DNA of 64,000 nt from Arthrobacter sp. Y-9 (GCF_029690065.1 NZ_CP121463.1:1860001-1924000); one strand, 5' to 3'. Positions 45,518 to 54,292 are shown, counted from the stretch's first letter. Program-made: numbers and translations. Notes: a model not told the origin generated them from the letters alone.

Positions 45518-46858
45518 TCAGCCCTTCGGCAGGAGCAGGCCGACCGTCTCGAGGTGATGCGTGTGGGGGTACAGATCGAAAGCCCGCAGTCCGGCGAGCT
45601 CCCAGCCCTGGCCATCGAAGAACTTCACATCGCGGGCGAACGACGCCGGATCGCAGGACACGTAGGCGATCGCGCGGGGACCGGACTCCACCAGCTGCTG
45701 GACGACCGTCCGGCCGGCGCCCGCACGCGGCGGGTCCAGCACGACGGCGTCGAGCCGCCGGGGCCTCTGCCGCAGCACGCGCTCGACCTTCCCCTGGACG
45801 ATCTCGACATGCCGCTGACCGTGGAAGTTCTTCCGCGCGTCCCGGCTCGTGCCCGGAGCGCCCTCCACCGACAGCACGGCGCCGCTCTCGCCGACGGCCG
45901 CGGCCAGGGGGGCGGTGAAAAGGCCAGCGCCCGCATAGAGATCGGCGACGGAGGCGCCTTCACGGAGGAAGCCACCCTCACCCAGGAAGCCGGTGACGGC
46001 GTCCATGAGCGTCTGCGGCGCACGGCGGTGGATCTGCCAGAACCCTTCGCCCGTCACGCGGTACTCGAAGCCGTTCACGCTCTCGCGCACCCATGAGCGG
46101 CCCCGCCAGCGCAGCAGCTGCTTGCTCGCCGGATCCATGACGGCCACGGAGACGCCGTCCGGGATCTGCGCGACGGCGCGATTGAGGGCCTTGCCCTGCT
46201 CCTTCTCCCCCAGCGCCTCCTCGGGCCAGAGGATCACGAGGGGCTGCGAGCCGTTCGCCGGTGCGGCCACCTCGACGCGGGTGACGCCCTTCCAGTGGTG
46301 GTCCCACAGGCCGAGATCAACGATCGCTTCGGAGGCGAGCGGCATGGAGTCGACGGGCAGCACCTCCTCCGAGCGGTGAGCGTGCATGCCCAGGCGGCCG
46401 TCCGCCGTCACCGCGAAGGCCATCCTGGTCCGCCAGTGCAGGCCCTGACCGGCGTCGTCCTCCACGGCCTCCACCACGGTGCTCCGCTCCAGACCCGCCA
46501 GGCGCTGAAGCTGCTCAGCGAGGACCGCCTCCTTGAGGCGCCGCTGCGCGGGCAGGGTCGCGTGGCCGAACTCGGCGCCGCCCAGGGGCTGCGCCGAGGT
46601 CCGCGCGGCGTGGAGGGCGGACGCCTGCCGCCATGGATGCTCCTGACGGTCGGGAGACGCGTCCAGGACCTCGACGACGTCGCCACGCCAGAAGCGGGCG
46701 TCCGGCGCCGACTCGGTCAGGCGGACCCGCACCTGCTCCCCCGGCAGACCGTGACGGACGAACACCACGCGCGAGTCGTGGCGGGCCACCGTGTGGCCGC
46801 CGTGCGCGACGGGCCCCAGGGTGAGAGTGACGGTCTGCTCTGCGGAGTGTGGATTCAC
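45518..46858 (-). CDS. Class I SAM-dependent RNA methyltransferase (TRAM-RumA type)
   Basis: A 446-residue uracil-C5-type RNA methyltransferase. N-terminal TRAM domain: TVTLTLGPVAHGGHTVARHD with VVFVRHGLPGEQVRVRLTE. Catalytic domain: SVADLYAGAGLFTAPLAAAV (SAM site), LDAVVLDPPRAGAGRTVV and AIAYVSCDPASFARDVKFF with the nucleophile Cys, then HHLETVGLL. The Fe-S cluster cysteines found in RumA/RlmD (CxxxxxCGGC) are absent; the matching place reads RTSAQPLGGAEFGH. Start GTG 46858 overlaps the permease stop (GTGA). Confidence 0.9.
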   Translation of the reverse strand: MNPHSAEQTVTLTLGPVAHGGHTVARHDSRVVFVRHGLPGEQVRVRLTESAPDARFWRGDVVEVLDASPDRQEHPWRQASALHAARTSAQPLGGAEFGHATLPAQRRLKEAVLAEQLQRLAGLERSTVVEAVEDDAGQGLHWRTRMAFAVTADGRLGMHAHRSEEVLPVDSMPLASEAIVDLGLWDHHWKGVTRVEVAAPANGSQPLVILWPEEALGEKEQGKALNRAVAQIPDGVSVAVMDPASKQLLRWRGRSWVRESVNGFEYRVTGEGFWQIHRRAPQTLMDAVTGFLGEGGFLREGASVADLYAGAGLFTAPLAAAVGESGAVLSVEGAPGTSRDARKNFHGQRHVEIVQGKVERVLRQRPRRLDAVVLDPPRAGAGRTVVQQLVESGPRAIAYVSCDPASFARDVKFFDGQGWELAGLRAFDLYPHTHHLETVGLLLPKG

Positions 46859-48867
46859 CTGAGTTCCTGCAATTGCTGGGCTTCCTTGGACGATTTGAGC
46901 TGCCAGGGCACGCTGGCCACCATCACTCCGGGTTCGAAGTGCAGACGGGTCTTGATGCGCAGGGCGGTCTGGTTGTGCACCAGTTGCTCCCACCACTTGC
47001 CGACCACGTACTCAGGGATGTAGACGACGATCAGATCTCGCGGCGAGTCCTTCCGCATGTTCTTCACGTAATCGATGATCGGCGTGACCGTTTCGCGGTA
47101 GGGGCTTGCCAGGACGGTCAGCGGGACCGGGATGTCGAGCTTCTCCCAGTCCTCCACGGTCCGGGCCGTCTCCTCGGGGCTGATGTCCACGATCACGGCG
47201 TCGAGCTTCCACGGCCGGGAGGCGCGGGCATACGCGAGAGCCCGCAGCACCGGCTTCCGGACATGAGAGACGAGCAGGACGGCGTGCACCCGGGACGGCA
47301 GGGCCCTCGGAGCGGAATCCTCGTCCACGGCCAGTTCCTTGGCGACGTTGTCGTAGTGCGCGCGGATGCTCCACATGATGAGGAACAGCACCAGCATGGC
47401 GAGCAGGGCGATCCAGGCTCCCTGTTCGAACTTGGTGATGAGCACGATGGTCAGCACCAGCGCGGTCATGCCGAAGCCCAGCATGTTGATCGTGCGGGAC
47501 TTCATGAGCCGGAGCCGCGTGGCCTTGTCCCGGACCTTCTTGAGCTCACGGCCCCAGTGCCGGACCATGCCGAGCTGGCTCGCCGTGAAGGAGATGAACA
47601 CACCCACGATGTAGAGCTGGATCAGCTTGGTGACGTCGGCGTTGAAGGCCAGGATGAGGACCAGCGCGCCCGCGGCGAGAGCCAGCACGCCGTTGCTGTA
47701 CGCGAGGCGATCACCACGGGTCTTGAGCTGGCGCGGCAGGTAACCGTCCTGCGCGAGGATCGAGCCGAGGACCGGGAAGCCGTTGAACGCCGTGTTCGAG
47801 GCGAACACCAGGATGACGCCCGTGGCCGCCACGATGATGTAGAAGGGGATGGATCCCGCGCCGAACACGGTCTGGGCGATCTGGCTGATCGCTGGGTTCT
47901 GGATGTATCCCTCGGGAAGCGGCTTGCCGTCCTTCAGGAACTCCGTGGCGGGGTCCAGCACGATGTGGACCTTGGTGGCGTTGGCCAGGAAGAGGATGCC
48001 CGCGAGCATGGTCGTCGCGATGACCCCCAGCAGGAGCAGCGTGGTGGCCGCGTTCTTGCTCTTGGGCTTCTGGAAGTTGGGGACGCCGTTGCTGATCGCC
48101 TCCACACCGGTCAGGGCCGCGGCACCCGAGGAGAAGGCCCGCAGCAGGAGGAACGCCCCGGCCAGGCCGACCAGGCCCTGGTCGAAGTGGCTCTCCGGGA
48201 CGATCTCGAACGCGGCAGACTCGGCCAGTCCCAGCGTGCCCGTGGCGGCCTGGATGGCGCCCACGAGTGACATGCCGATGATGGCCGCCATGAAGATGTA
48301 GGTGGGCAGGGCGAAGACCGAGCCGGCTTCCTTGATGCCGCGCAGATTGACCAGCGCCAGCACCACGACGCCGAGCGTCGCGATCAGGGCCTGGCTCCCG
48401 TGCAGGGACGGCACGGCCGTGGCCAGGTAGTTGGCGGCGGAGGACATGGATACGGCCACGGTGAGGACGTAATCCACCAGGAGCGCCGACGCGACGGTCA
48501 GACCCGCGAACTTGCCGAGATTCACATTCGCGATCTCGTAGTCGCCACCGCCGGAGGGGTAGGCGTGCACGTTCTGGCGGTAAGACGCCACCACGGTCAT
48601 CAGGACGACGGCGACCGCCAGCCCGACCCACGGGGACAGCGCGACGGCGGAGACCCCGGCCAGCGCCAGGGTCAGGAGGATCTCATCGGGGGCGTACGCC
48701 ACGGAGGACAGGGCGTCCGAGGCGAAAACCGGCAATGCGATGCGCTTGGGAAGCAGGGTATGGGCCAGACGGTCGTTGCGGAACGGCCGGCCGACGATCA
48801 CCCGCTTGACCGCATTCAGAAGTGACAGCACCTGACTACGGTAGTCTGCGCGGTGCCCCTGTGTCAT
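46855..48867 (-). CDS. KimA-like APC-family permease, likely potassium importer
   Basis: A 670-residue transporter: about twelve membrane helices (residues 45-470) and a 190-residue cytosolic C-terminal domain (SRVHAVLLVSHVRKPVLRAL, DAVIVDISPEETARTVEDWE, RDLIVVYIPEYVVGKWWEQL) with a Rossmann/USP-like pattern. Transmembrane signatures: LPVFASDALSSVAYAPDEIL, YPSGGGDYEIANVNLGKFAG, and GVEAISNGVPNFQKPKSKNA. Architecture matches KimA (YdaO) of Bacillus, a high-affinity K+/H+ symporter, and two TrkA genes lie divergently next door, so potassium import is the likely role; an amino-acid substrate is the alternative. ATG 48867 chosen; the frame is open further. Confidence 0.82.
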   Translation of the reverse strand: MTQGHRADYRSQVLSLLNAVKRVIVGRPFRNDRLAHTLLPKRIALPVFASDALSSVAYAPDEILLTLALAGVSAVALSPWVGLAVAVVLMTVVASYRQNVHAYPSGGGDYEIANVNLGKFAGLTVASALLVDYVLTVAVSMSSAANYLATAVPSLHGSQALIATLGVVVLALVNLRGIKEAGSVFALPTYIFMAAIIGMSLVGAIQAATGTLGLAESAAFEIVPESHFDQGLVGLAGAFLLLRAFSSGAAALTGVEAISNGVPNFQKPKSKNAATTLLLLGVIATTMLAGILFLANATKVHIVLDPATEFLKDGKPLPEGYIQNPAISQIAQTVFGAGSIPFYIIVAATGVILVFASNTAFNGFPVLGSILAQDGYLPRQLKTRGDRLAYSNGVLALAAGALVLILAFNADVTKLIQLYIVGVFISFTASQLGMVRHWGRELKKVRDKATRLRLMKSRTINMLGFGMTALVLTIVLITKFEQGAWIALLAMLVLFLIMWSIRAHYDNVAKELAVDEDSAPRALPSRVHAVLLVSHVRKPVLRALAYARASRPWKLDAVIVDISPEETARTVEDWEKLDIPVPLTVLASPYRETVTPIIDYVKNMRKDSPRDLIVVYIPEYVVGKWWEQLVHNQTALRIKTRLHFEPGVMVASVPWQLKSSKEAQQLQELR

Positions 48868-48982
48868 GACGGACCGAAATCTCCCGGCCTCCGCGGCACG
48901 GATGACGCCCCGCCCCGGATACAGTGGTGTTCTGATCCGGACGGATGCGCACCCGCCATCCGCAGAATTGAAGGAATGGTTC

Positions 48983-49657
48983 GTGGCGCATTTCGTCATC
49001 ATGGGCTGTGGCCGTGTGGGCGCGACCCTGGCCCACACACTGGAGGACTCCGGCCACAGCGTGGCCATCATCGACCAGGACGAGCGGGCCTTCCGTCGCC
49101 TGCGGAACGGCTTCCAGGGCCGCAAGGTCACCGGCGTCGGCTTCGACCGCGACACCCTGCGCCATGCCGGAGTGGAGGAGGCCTACGCCTTCGCCGCCGT
49201 CTCCAGTGGTGACAACTCCAACATCCTCGCCACCCGTGTGGCCCGAGAGACCTTCCACGTCCCCCACGTCGTGGCCCGCATCTACGACCCGGGACGCGCC
49301 GAGATCTATCAGCGGCTCGGCATCCCCACCGTGGCCGCGGTGAAGTGGAGTGCCGATCAGGTGCTGCGCCGCATCCTGCCGGAACAGTCCATCACCGGCG
49401 ATTTCCGTGAGCCGTCCGGGCGTCTGGTCCTGACCGAGCTCGCCGTGGATCACGGGTGGGAGGGCCGCCCGCTGAGCGCGCTGGAGGAAGCCGCCGAGAT
49501 CCGCGTGGCATACCTGACCCGCTTCGGGGAAGGCACCATGGTCCAGCCCGATTCGCGATTCCAGGAGGGCGACAGCCTGCACGCCATCGTGCCCGTGAAC
49601 CGTCTTGAGGCCGTGACCCGGATCCTCTCCAAGGCACCCGTGAAGGAAGCAGAGTGA
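48983..49657 (+). CDS. trkA: TrkA-family potassium uptake regulator, first gene
   Basis: NAD(H)-binding RCK/KTN protein, 224 residues, that gates potassium transporters. Starts at GTG (MAHFVIMGCGRVGATLAHTL) preceded by AAGGAA; the Rossmann motif GCGRVG and acidic end of strand 2 (VAIIDQDERA) are plain, as are AVSSGDNSNILATRVARETF and VVARIYDPGRAEIYQRLGI. C-terminal RCK-C-like domain from REPSGRLVLTELAV. Its TGA overlaps the next TrkA gene. Divergent from the permease by about 115 bases. Confidence 0.92.
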   Translation: MAHFVIMGCGRVGATLAHTLEDSGHSVAIIDQDERAFRRLRNGFQGRKVTGVGFDRDTLRHAGVEEAYAFAAVSSGDNSNILATRVARETFHVPHVVARIYDPGRAEIYQRLGIPTVAAVKWSADQVLRRILPEQSITGDFREPSGRLVLTELAVDHGWEGRPLSALEEAAEIRVAYLTRFGEGTMVQPDSRFQEGDSLHAIVPVNRLEAVTRILSKAPVKEAE

Positions 49658-50376
49658 AAGTCGTGATCGTCGGCGCGGGAAGCGTCGGAAGCTCCATCGC
49701 CCGGGAACTCCTGGGCCACAGCCACGAAGTGCTGCTGATCGACCTCAAGCCCGAGGTGATCGGCCGCAGCGGGTTGCGCGGCGCGCACTGGCTGGTGGGC
49801 GACGCTTGCGAGCTCAGCGTCCTCAAGGAGGCCCGCCTGGACGACGCCGACGTGGTGGTCTCCGCCTCGGGCGATGACAAGGTGAACCTCGTGGTCTCCC
49901 TGCTGGCCAAGACCGAGTTCGGCGTGGGCCGGACGGTCGGCCGCGTGAACAACCCGAAGAACGGCTGGATGTTCGACGACTCCTGGGGCGTGGACGTCGC
50001 GGTCAACACCCCGCAGCTCATGACGGCCCTCGTGGAGGAGGCGGTGGAGATCGGCGACGTGGTCCGCCTCCTGACGCTCCAGACGGGCGTCTCCTCCCTG
50101 GTCGAGTTCACCGTGCCGCACGACGCCTCGTTCATCGGATCCACCGTGGGCGACATCGACTGGCCGCAGGACGCGACGCTCGTGGCCATCCTCCGCGATC
50201 AGGCTCCCATCACCCCGAGCCGTGACGACGTCATCGAAGGCGGGGACGAGCTCTTCTTCGTCACGACCCTCGCGGCCGAGGACGAACTCCGCCAGCTCCT
50301 CTCGGCGGCCCATACGGGTGAGCCGGCCCCGGAGCCCGCTGCGGCGCCCCAGTACGACGACGGCTTCGACGGCTGA
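49654..50376 (+). CDS. trkA: TrkA-family potassium uptake regulator, second gene
   Basis: A 240-residue RCK/KTN protein: MKVVIVGAGSVGSSIARELL with the NAD motif GAGSVG, HEVLLIDLKPEVIG, VVSASGDDKVNLVVSLLAKT and VGRVNNPKNGWMFDDSWGVD; C-terminal RCK-C domain ending in DELFFVTTLAAEDELRQLL and a Pro/Ala tail. Starts GTG, overlapping its partner (GTGA). Two adjacent TrkA subunits form a hetero-oligomeric gating ring in related systems (CeoB/CeoC in mycobacteria). Confidence 0.92.
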   Translation: MKVVIVGAGSVGSSIARELLGHSHEVLLIDLKPEVIGRSGLRGAHWLVGDACELSVLKEARLDDADVVVSASGDDKVNLVVSLLAKTEFGVGRTVGRVNNPKNGWMFDDSWGVDVAVNTPQLMTALVEEAVEIGDVVRLLTLQTGVSSLVEFTVPHDASFIGSTVGDIDWPQDATLVAILRDQAPITPSRDDVIEGGDELFFVTTLAAEDELRQLLSAAHTGEPAPEPAAAPQYDDGFDG

Positions 50377-50393
50377 GCGGAGCACCCCCTCCG

Positions 50394-50449
50394 GACACGA
50401 CGACGGCGGGGCGCGGCGAACATTCGCCGCGCCCCGCCGTCGTCGTGTC
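50394..50449. terminator. Very long bidirectional terminator hairpin
   Basis: GACACGACGACGGCGGGGCG... on one arm (50394-50420) is perfectly complementary to 50423-50449: up to 27 bp with a tiny central loop. Between converging trkA and the DUF3159 gene. Confidence 0.85.
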
Positions 50450-50471
50450 GGACCGCCGTGTCGGGGAACGG

Positions 50472-51251
50472 TCAGGACTCCTGCGCGCGCTCCTCGACGG
50501 GAGCCGCGGGCCTGCTGAGCAGCCACGCGAGCCACAGCCCGAGCACGTACAGCGGTGTCCCCATGATCAGGCGCGTCGTGCCCAGGGCGGTGAGGCCGGC
50601 GTCGCCCATGAAGTACAGCGGAAGCTGGACCGCCAGGCGCAGGCCGAAGATCGCGATGATGACCCAGGTCGCGAGGGTGTAGCGCTTGAGACGCGCCGGG
50701 TCCTGTCGCCAGTGGACACCCTCGTTCCGCAGGAAGCCGAACAGGAGCCCGGCCAGCGGCCACTTCACGATGATGGAGACGAGAAGCGCCAGGAGGTAGC
50801 CGCCGTTCGTGAAGAACCCGGGCACGTAGAAGTCGGATGCCTTGCCCGTGCTCTGGGCGACCCACGCCGAGATCGCGACACCCACCACGCCGGCCAGCGC
50901 CATGGTGAGCTTCTGCTTCTGGATCAGGCGGAGAACGGCGAACACCGCGCTCACGCCCAGGGCCACGCCCAGACCCCAGCCGAGCGATTCCGTGACGGTG
51001 TACAGGACCAGGAACACCAGGCCCGGCAGGATGCTCTCGCAGATTCCCTGCCAGCCGCCGGCGGTGCGGAGCAGATCGACCCGGCCGTCCTCATGGTGAT
51101 GGACGCCGGCAGCGGCGGCCACACTTCGGGCCAGGTCCTGCTTGTCGGGGCCCGGGTTCCCAGTGCCCGAATCGCCAGGCAGGGGGGTCGCCTGAGGGGA
51201 GCCGGGCACGGGCGGGCCGGGCTCACTGATGTTCCGGTCCTCAGTGGTCAT
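50472..51251 (-). CDS. DUF3159 membrane protein
   Basis: A 259-residue integral membrane protein of an actinobacterial family. N-terminal 60 residues are polar and Pro/Gly-rich (STEDRNISEPGPPVPGSPQA region); then six hydrophobic segments, beginning GICESILPGLVFLVLYTVTE, with LKRYTLATWVIIAIFGLRLA and LIMGTPLYVLGLWLAWLLSR near the end. Function unknown. Same strand as the dut-DUF3710-OB-fold group, 95 bases downstream of the OB-fold gene, an order seen in other actinobacteria. Confidence 0.87.
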   Translation of the reverse strand: MTTEDRNISEPGPPVPGSPQATPLPGDSGTGNPGPDKQDLARSVAAAAGVHHHEDGRVDLLRTAGGWQGICESILPGLVFLVLYTVTESLGWGLGVALGVSAVFAVLRLIQKQKLTMALAGVVGVAISAWVAQSTGKASDFYVPGFFTNGGYLLALLVSIIVKWPLAGLLFGFLRNEGVHWRQDPARLKRYTLATWVIIAIFGLRLAVQLPLYFMGDAGLTALGTTRLIMGTPLYVLGLWLAWLLSRPAAPVEERAQES

Positions 51252-51346
51252 CGCTTGATGGCCTTTCCAGCCGTGACGCTCCCGGCCCGGAGTGGCCCGG
51301 GCCGGGTATGTTTTCGGCTCAATGTTCTCGAGTCAGTGTTCCCGAC

Positions 51347-51673
51347 TCAGTGTTCGCCGGCCGAGATGATCTCGTAGCCGGGGTTGATGATCGTGGCCAG
51401 GCCGCTCCTCGAGGTGAGCATGCCGCGGACGCGCAGCGTGGAACCGGGCTCGATGCCGCCGACCGACCGGCGGCCCAGCCACAGCAGCCGGATGTCCGCC
51501 ACCGAGCGGTCCCCCGGGGGAACCGGAAGGTCAGGCCCGCTCACTTCTCCCAGACGCGCCGTGAAGCGTGGCTTGCTGGTCTTGGGTTCCAGCGTGACCG
51601 AGGAGATCCGGCCCACCCATTCACCACGGACCCGCGCGACGGGTCCGTGGCCGGGGATGTTCGGTTCCGTCAT
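51347..51673 (-). CDS. OB-fold nucleic-acid-binding domain protein
   Basis: A 108-residue protein made of one predicted OB fold: VARVRGEWVGRISSVTLEPK, PRFTARLGEVSGPDLPVPPG, VADIRLLWLGRRSVGGIEPG and LRVRGMLTSRSGLATIINPG. This is the pattern of RecG-/aspartyl-tRNA-synthetase-like OB domains that bind single-stranded nucleic acid. ATG 51673 lies 5 bases after the DUF3710 stop. Role unknown. Confidence 0.82.
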   Translation of the reverse strand: MTEPNIPGHGPVARVRGEWVGRISSVTLEPKTSKPRFTARLGEVSGPDLPVPPGDRSVADIRLLWLGRRSVGGIEPGSTLRVRGMLTSRSGLATIINPGYEIISAGEH

Positions 51674-51678
51674 GGGGA

Positions 51679-52386
51679 TCAGCCGATCTCGGTGATCTCG
51701 GGCCCTCGTTCGGGAGCCTGGAGGGACGGCCTGCCGTCCTCGGCCTGCGGAGCCTCCGTGGGCGCCTTCGGCATGGTGAGCGGCAGCAGCTCCCGCGGGG
51801 GCATCGGGCTGTCGCCGCGCACGACCACGAGGGCCCGGAAGAGCTCCTCCAGTTCCGTGGCCGCTTCCCGCTGGATGGCCGCGGGACCGCTGAAGACGCC
51901 GCGCAGGAACCAGCGCGGGCCGTCGACGCCGACGAACCGGGCCACGCGGTAGCCGGCCGTGCCGTCCGGGGCTTCCGCCGGGACACTCGCGATGAGTTCC
52001 GAACCGAGGGTGCCCTCGAGCTCGTCGATCTGTCCGCCCTGGCTGCGCACGGACTCGGCGATCTGCTCGCGGATCTCGGGCCACAGCCCCTCGGAACGAG
52101 GAGCGGCGAACGCCTGGACCTGCACGGAGGAATCGCCGATGTCCAGGGACACCGCGATGACCCGCTGGCTGGACTCCTCCACTTCGAGCCGGAGCTCCAG
52201 ACCGGGCCGCGGCGAGACGAGGATCGCCCCGAGATCGAGGTATTCCTCGCGGTCCTCGATCTCGTGGACGTCGAAGGGCCCGCTCGTGGAGCGGCCTTCC
52301 GTGTCCTGCTCCTCGATCACGGACTCACTGGGGGTGAGGACTTCATCGGATTCACGCTGGGACTTGCGGGACCTACCGAATAGCAT
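51679..52386 (-). CDS. DUF3710 family protein
   Basis: A 235-residue soluble protein of actinobacteria with no assigned function. Conserved block: GPFDVHEIEDREEYLDLGAI, LRLEVEESSQRVIAVSLDIG, VQVQAFAAPRSEGLWPEIRE, and GVDGPRWFLRGVFSGPAAIQ. Starts ATG (MLFGRSRKSQRESDEV) with a basic N-terminus. Usually found next to dut, as here (63 bases upstream), and followed by the OB-fold gene; a link with nucleotide or DNA metabolism is inferred from neighbours only. Confidence 0.87.
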   Translation of the reverse strand: MLFGRSRKSQRESDEVLTPSESVIEEQDTEGRSTSGPFDVHEIEDREEYLDLGAILVSPRPGLELRLEVEESSQRVIAVSLDIGDSSVQVQAFAAPRSEGLWPEIREQIAESVRSQGGQIDELEGTLGSELIASVPAEAPDGTAGYRVARFVGVDGPRWFLRGVFSGPAAIQREAATELEELFRALVVVRGDSPMPPRELLPLTMPKAPTEAPQAEDGRPSLQAPERGPEITEIG

Positions 52387-52449
52387 GCGGGGTTCTCCTC
52401 AGTGGCTTCGTATCAAGGGCGCCGTGGTGCCGTGGTTGTGGGGGTGCGT

Positions 52450-52923
52450 TCAGACTTGCGCACCGGCGAAACCGCCGGTGGATCCGAAACCGCCAGCGCC
52501 GCGGACCGAGTCCGGCAGCTCACTCACGGCGACGAAACGGGCGTGTTCTACGCGCTGAATCACCATCTGTGCGATTCTATCGCCGCGGCGCAGGTCGATC
52601 GCGTGCTCACGGTCCGTGTTGATCAGGGTGACGGCGATTTCCCCGCGGTAGCCCGCATCCACGGTGCCGGGTGCGTTGACGATGCTCAGCCCCTGCTTGG
52701 TGGCCAGGCCGGACCGGGGGTGGATCAGGGCCACGTAGCCGAACGGCAGGGCGATGGAGACGCCGGTCGGAACCAGCCGCCTCTCCCCCGGCTCCAGGTG
52801 CACGTCCACCCGGGCCCGCAGATCGGCTCCGGCGTCGCCCGGCTGGGCGTACGACGGCGGCTCGAGCCCGTCGTCGAGCATGCGGAGTTCAACATCAAGA
52901 GTGTGCGGTTGGGGTTCAGTCAC
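52450..52923 (-). CDS. dut: dUTP diphosphatase
   Basis: Hydrolyses dUTP to dUMP, keeping uracil out of DNA; trimeric. All five motifs are present in 157 residues: [17 protein letters not shown] (I), [11 protein letters not shown] (II), [16 protein letters not shown] (III, with the catalytic Asp and Tyr), [13 protein letters not shown] (IV) and [13 protein letters not shown] (V). The start is GTG 52923 ([16 protein letters not shown]), chosen over an upstream in-frame codon for family length. Divergent from DUF3093. Confidence 0.96.
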   Translation of the reverse strand: MTEPQPHTLDVELRMLDDGLEPPSYAQPGDAGADLRARVDVHLEPGERRLVPTGVSIALPFGYVALIHPRSGLATKQGLSIVNAPGTVDAGYRGEIAVTLINTDREHAIDLRRGDRIAQMVIQRVEHARFVAVSELPDSVRGAGGFGSTGGFAGAQV

Positions 52924-53087
52924 GGGATCAAGCCTAGTACGGCCGCCTGGCCGCCGGCTCACCGCGCCTGGCCTCCCACAGGGCCGGCCAGGCGCGCGGA
53001 ATGCGTGAGGAAAGCGCGTCCGGGAGGCGCCCGCCTGAGGGACCGGGCCGAGATGAAATGCCCAGGGAAAGGTGCCAAGCTAGTGTC

Positions 53088-53570
53088 ATGCCCTCCACGA
53101 ACACCGGTCCTGCCATGCCCTCGGACGCCTCCACCACCCCTGCGCTCTTCAGCGAGCGGCTCTGGCCCGGGCTCGGCGCCTGGATCATCGTGGCAGTCCT
53201 GTCCCTCGCCGGGATCCTCGTCCTCGCCCCGATCGGGATCGGGTACGGCATCGCCGCGGCAGTGGTGATCTTCCTCCTCGCGGGCGGCGCGCTGTACCTG
53301 AACACGCCGCGCATCGAGGTGACGGCCACCGAGTTCCGCGCGGGCAAAGCCGTGATCGACCGCGCCTTCCTCGGCGAGGTGGAGGCCTTCAGCCGCGATG
53401 AAGCCTTCCAGGAGCGTGGCCCCCGCCTCAACGGCCTGGCCTTCCTCTGCATCCGCGGCTGGGTGGACCCGGTGGTCCGGGTCGAGATCACCGACCCCGA
53501 GGACGAGACGCCGTACTGGCTCGTCTCCACGCGCCGCCCCCAGCAGCTCGTCGCCGCGCTGTCGTCCTGA
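53088..53570 (+). CDS. DUF3093 membrane protein
   Basis: A 160-residue protein with two close membrane helices (WPGLGAWIIVAVLSLAGILV and IGIGYGIAAAVVIFLLAGGA) and a C-terminal PH-like domain (LNTPRIEVTATEFRAGKAVI, NGLAFLCIRGWVDPVVRVEI, YWLVSTRRPQQLVAAL). The family is actinobacterial and uncharacterised. Start ATG at 53088 (MPSTNTGPAMPSDAST); an in-frame ATG at 53115 is also possible. Next to dut on the opposite strand, an arrangement conserved in the phylum. Confidence 0.85.
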   Translation: MPSTNTGPAMPSDASTTPALFSERLWPGLGAWIIVAVLSLAGILVLAPIGIGYGIAAAVVIFLLAGGALYLNTPRIEVTATEFRAGKAVIDRAFLGEVEAFSRDEAFQERGPRLNGLAFLCIRGWVDPVVRVEITDPEDETPYWLVSTRRPQQLVAALSS

Positions 53571-53639
53571 ACGATGCCTTCCGCCCGCTGACTTCCTGAT
53601 TCCGGCGGGATCCACGTGCGATCCGCCGCGCACTCCCGT

Positions 53640-53683
53640 CAACGGCGAAGGGCCGGTGCCTGTGCACCGGCCCTTCGCCGTTG
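53640..53683. terminator. Bidirectional terminator between DUF3093 and DUF4193 genes
   Basis: A perfect 20 bp stem (CAACGGCGAAGGGCCGGTGC and complement) with a CTGT loop between converging genes. Confidence 0.88.
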
Positions 53684-53743
53684 GTGAGGACTCCAGCGCC
53701 CGTCCGGCGGGCGCCGTCGTGCTGTGTGTCAGCCTTCCGGGTG

Positions 53744-54046
53744 TCAGCCTTCGCAGTCGACGCAGTAGGCCAGACCGTCCTTTTCGCGGGCGATCTGGGA
53801 ACGATGCCGCACCAGGAAACAGGACGCGCAGGTGAACTCGTCCGACTGCTCCGGAAGGACGGTGACCTGGAGTTCTTCGTGGGACAGATCCGCCCCGGGC
53901 AATTCGAAGGAATCGGCGAGGTCCGCCTCATCCTCGTCCACCACGGCAGAGGTGCCGTCCGCACGGTGCGTGGTCTTCAAGGCTTCCAGGGACTCGTTCG
54001 CCCGGTCTTCCTCGGTCTTGCGGGGCGCATCGTAATCGGTGGCCAT
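53744..54046 (-). CDS. DUF4193 family protein with C-terminal zinc ribbon
   Basis: A 100-residue acidic protein: MATDYDAPRKTEEDRANESL, then a long acidic stretch (VVDEDEADLADSFELPG), ELQVTVLPEQSDEF, and a CxxC...CxxC pair (FTCASCFLVRHRSQIA and GLAYCVDCEG) that looks like a zinc ribbon. The family is highly conserved in actinobacteria and adjacent to sepH and dut in many genomes. Zinc-ribbon proteins of this size often touch RNA polymerase or ribosome, but that is not shown here. ATG 54046 is chosen over an upstream codon for family length. Confidence 0.88.
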   Translation of the reverse strand: MATDYDAPRKTEEDRANESLEALKTTHRADGTSAVVDEDEADLADSFELPGADLSHEELQVTVLPEQSDEFTCASCFLVRHRSQIAREKDGLAYCVDCEG

Positions 54047-54292
54047 GTGGTGTTGTTTCCCCCTTATGAGAAATCGGGAAGCCACCCTCGAGTGGCAGGA
54101 ACTACAGCGTCAACGTCGAGAGGGCGGATTTTGTGCCCGAGCCGAGGCACGCGCCCGATTCTGGCGGAGATCCGGCCTTAAAGCCAGTCAATACGGGGGA
54201 AATTTCGCGGCACGCCCTCCAGGCTGACCCCGATGCCGCCCCGGAGATGGCAGAGTTTCGATTGACGGCAACGCACACATGGAGGTATCAGG

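Noticed and set aside
48868-48982. Possible c-di-AMP riboswitch between the KimA-like permease and trkA
   Set aside because: The gap is too short and lacks the conserved core; nothing foldable into the ydaO pattern seen.
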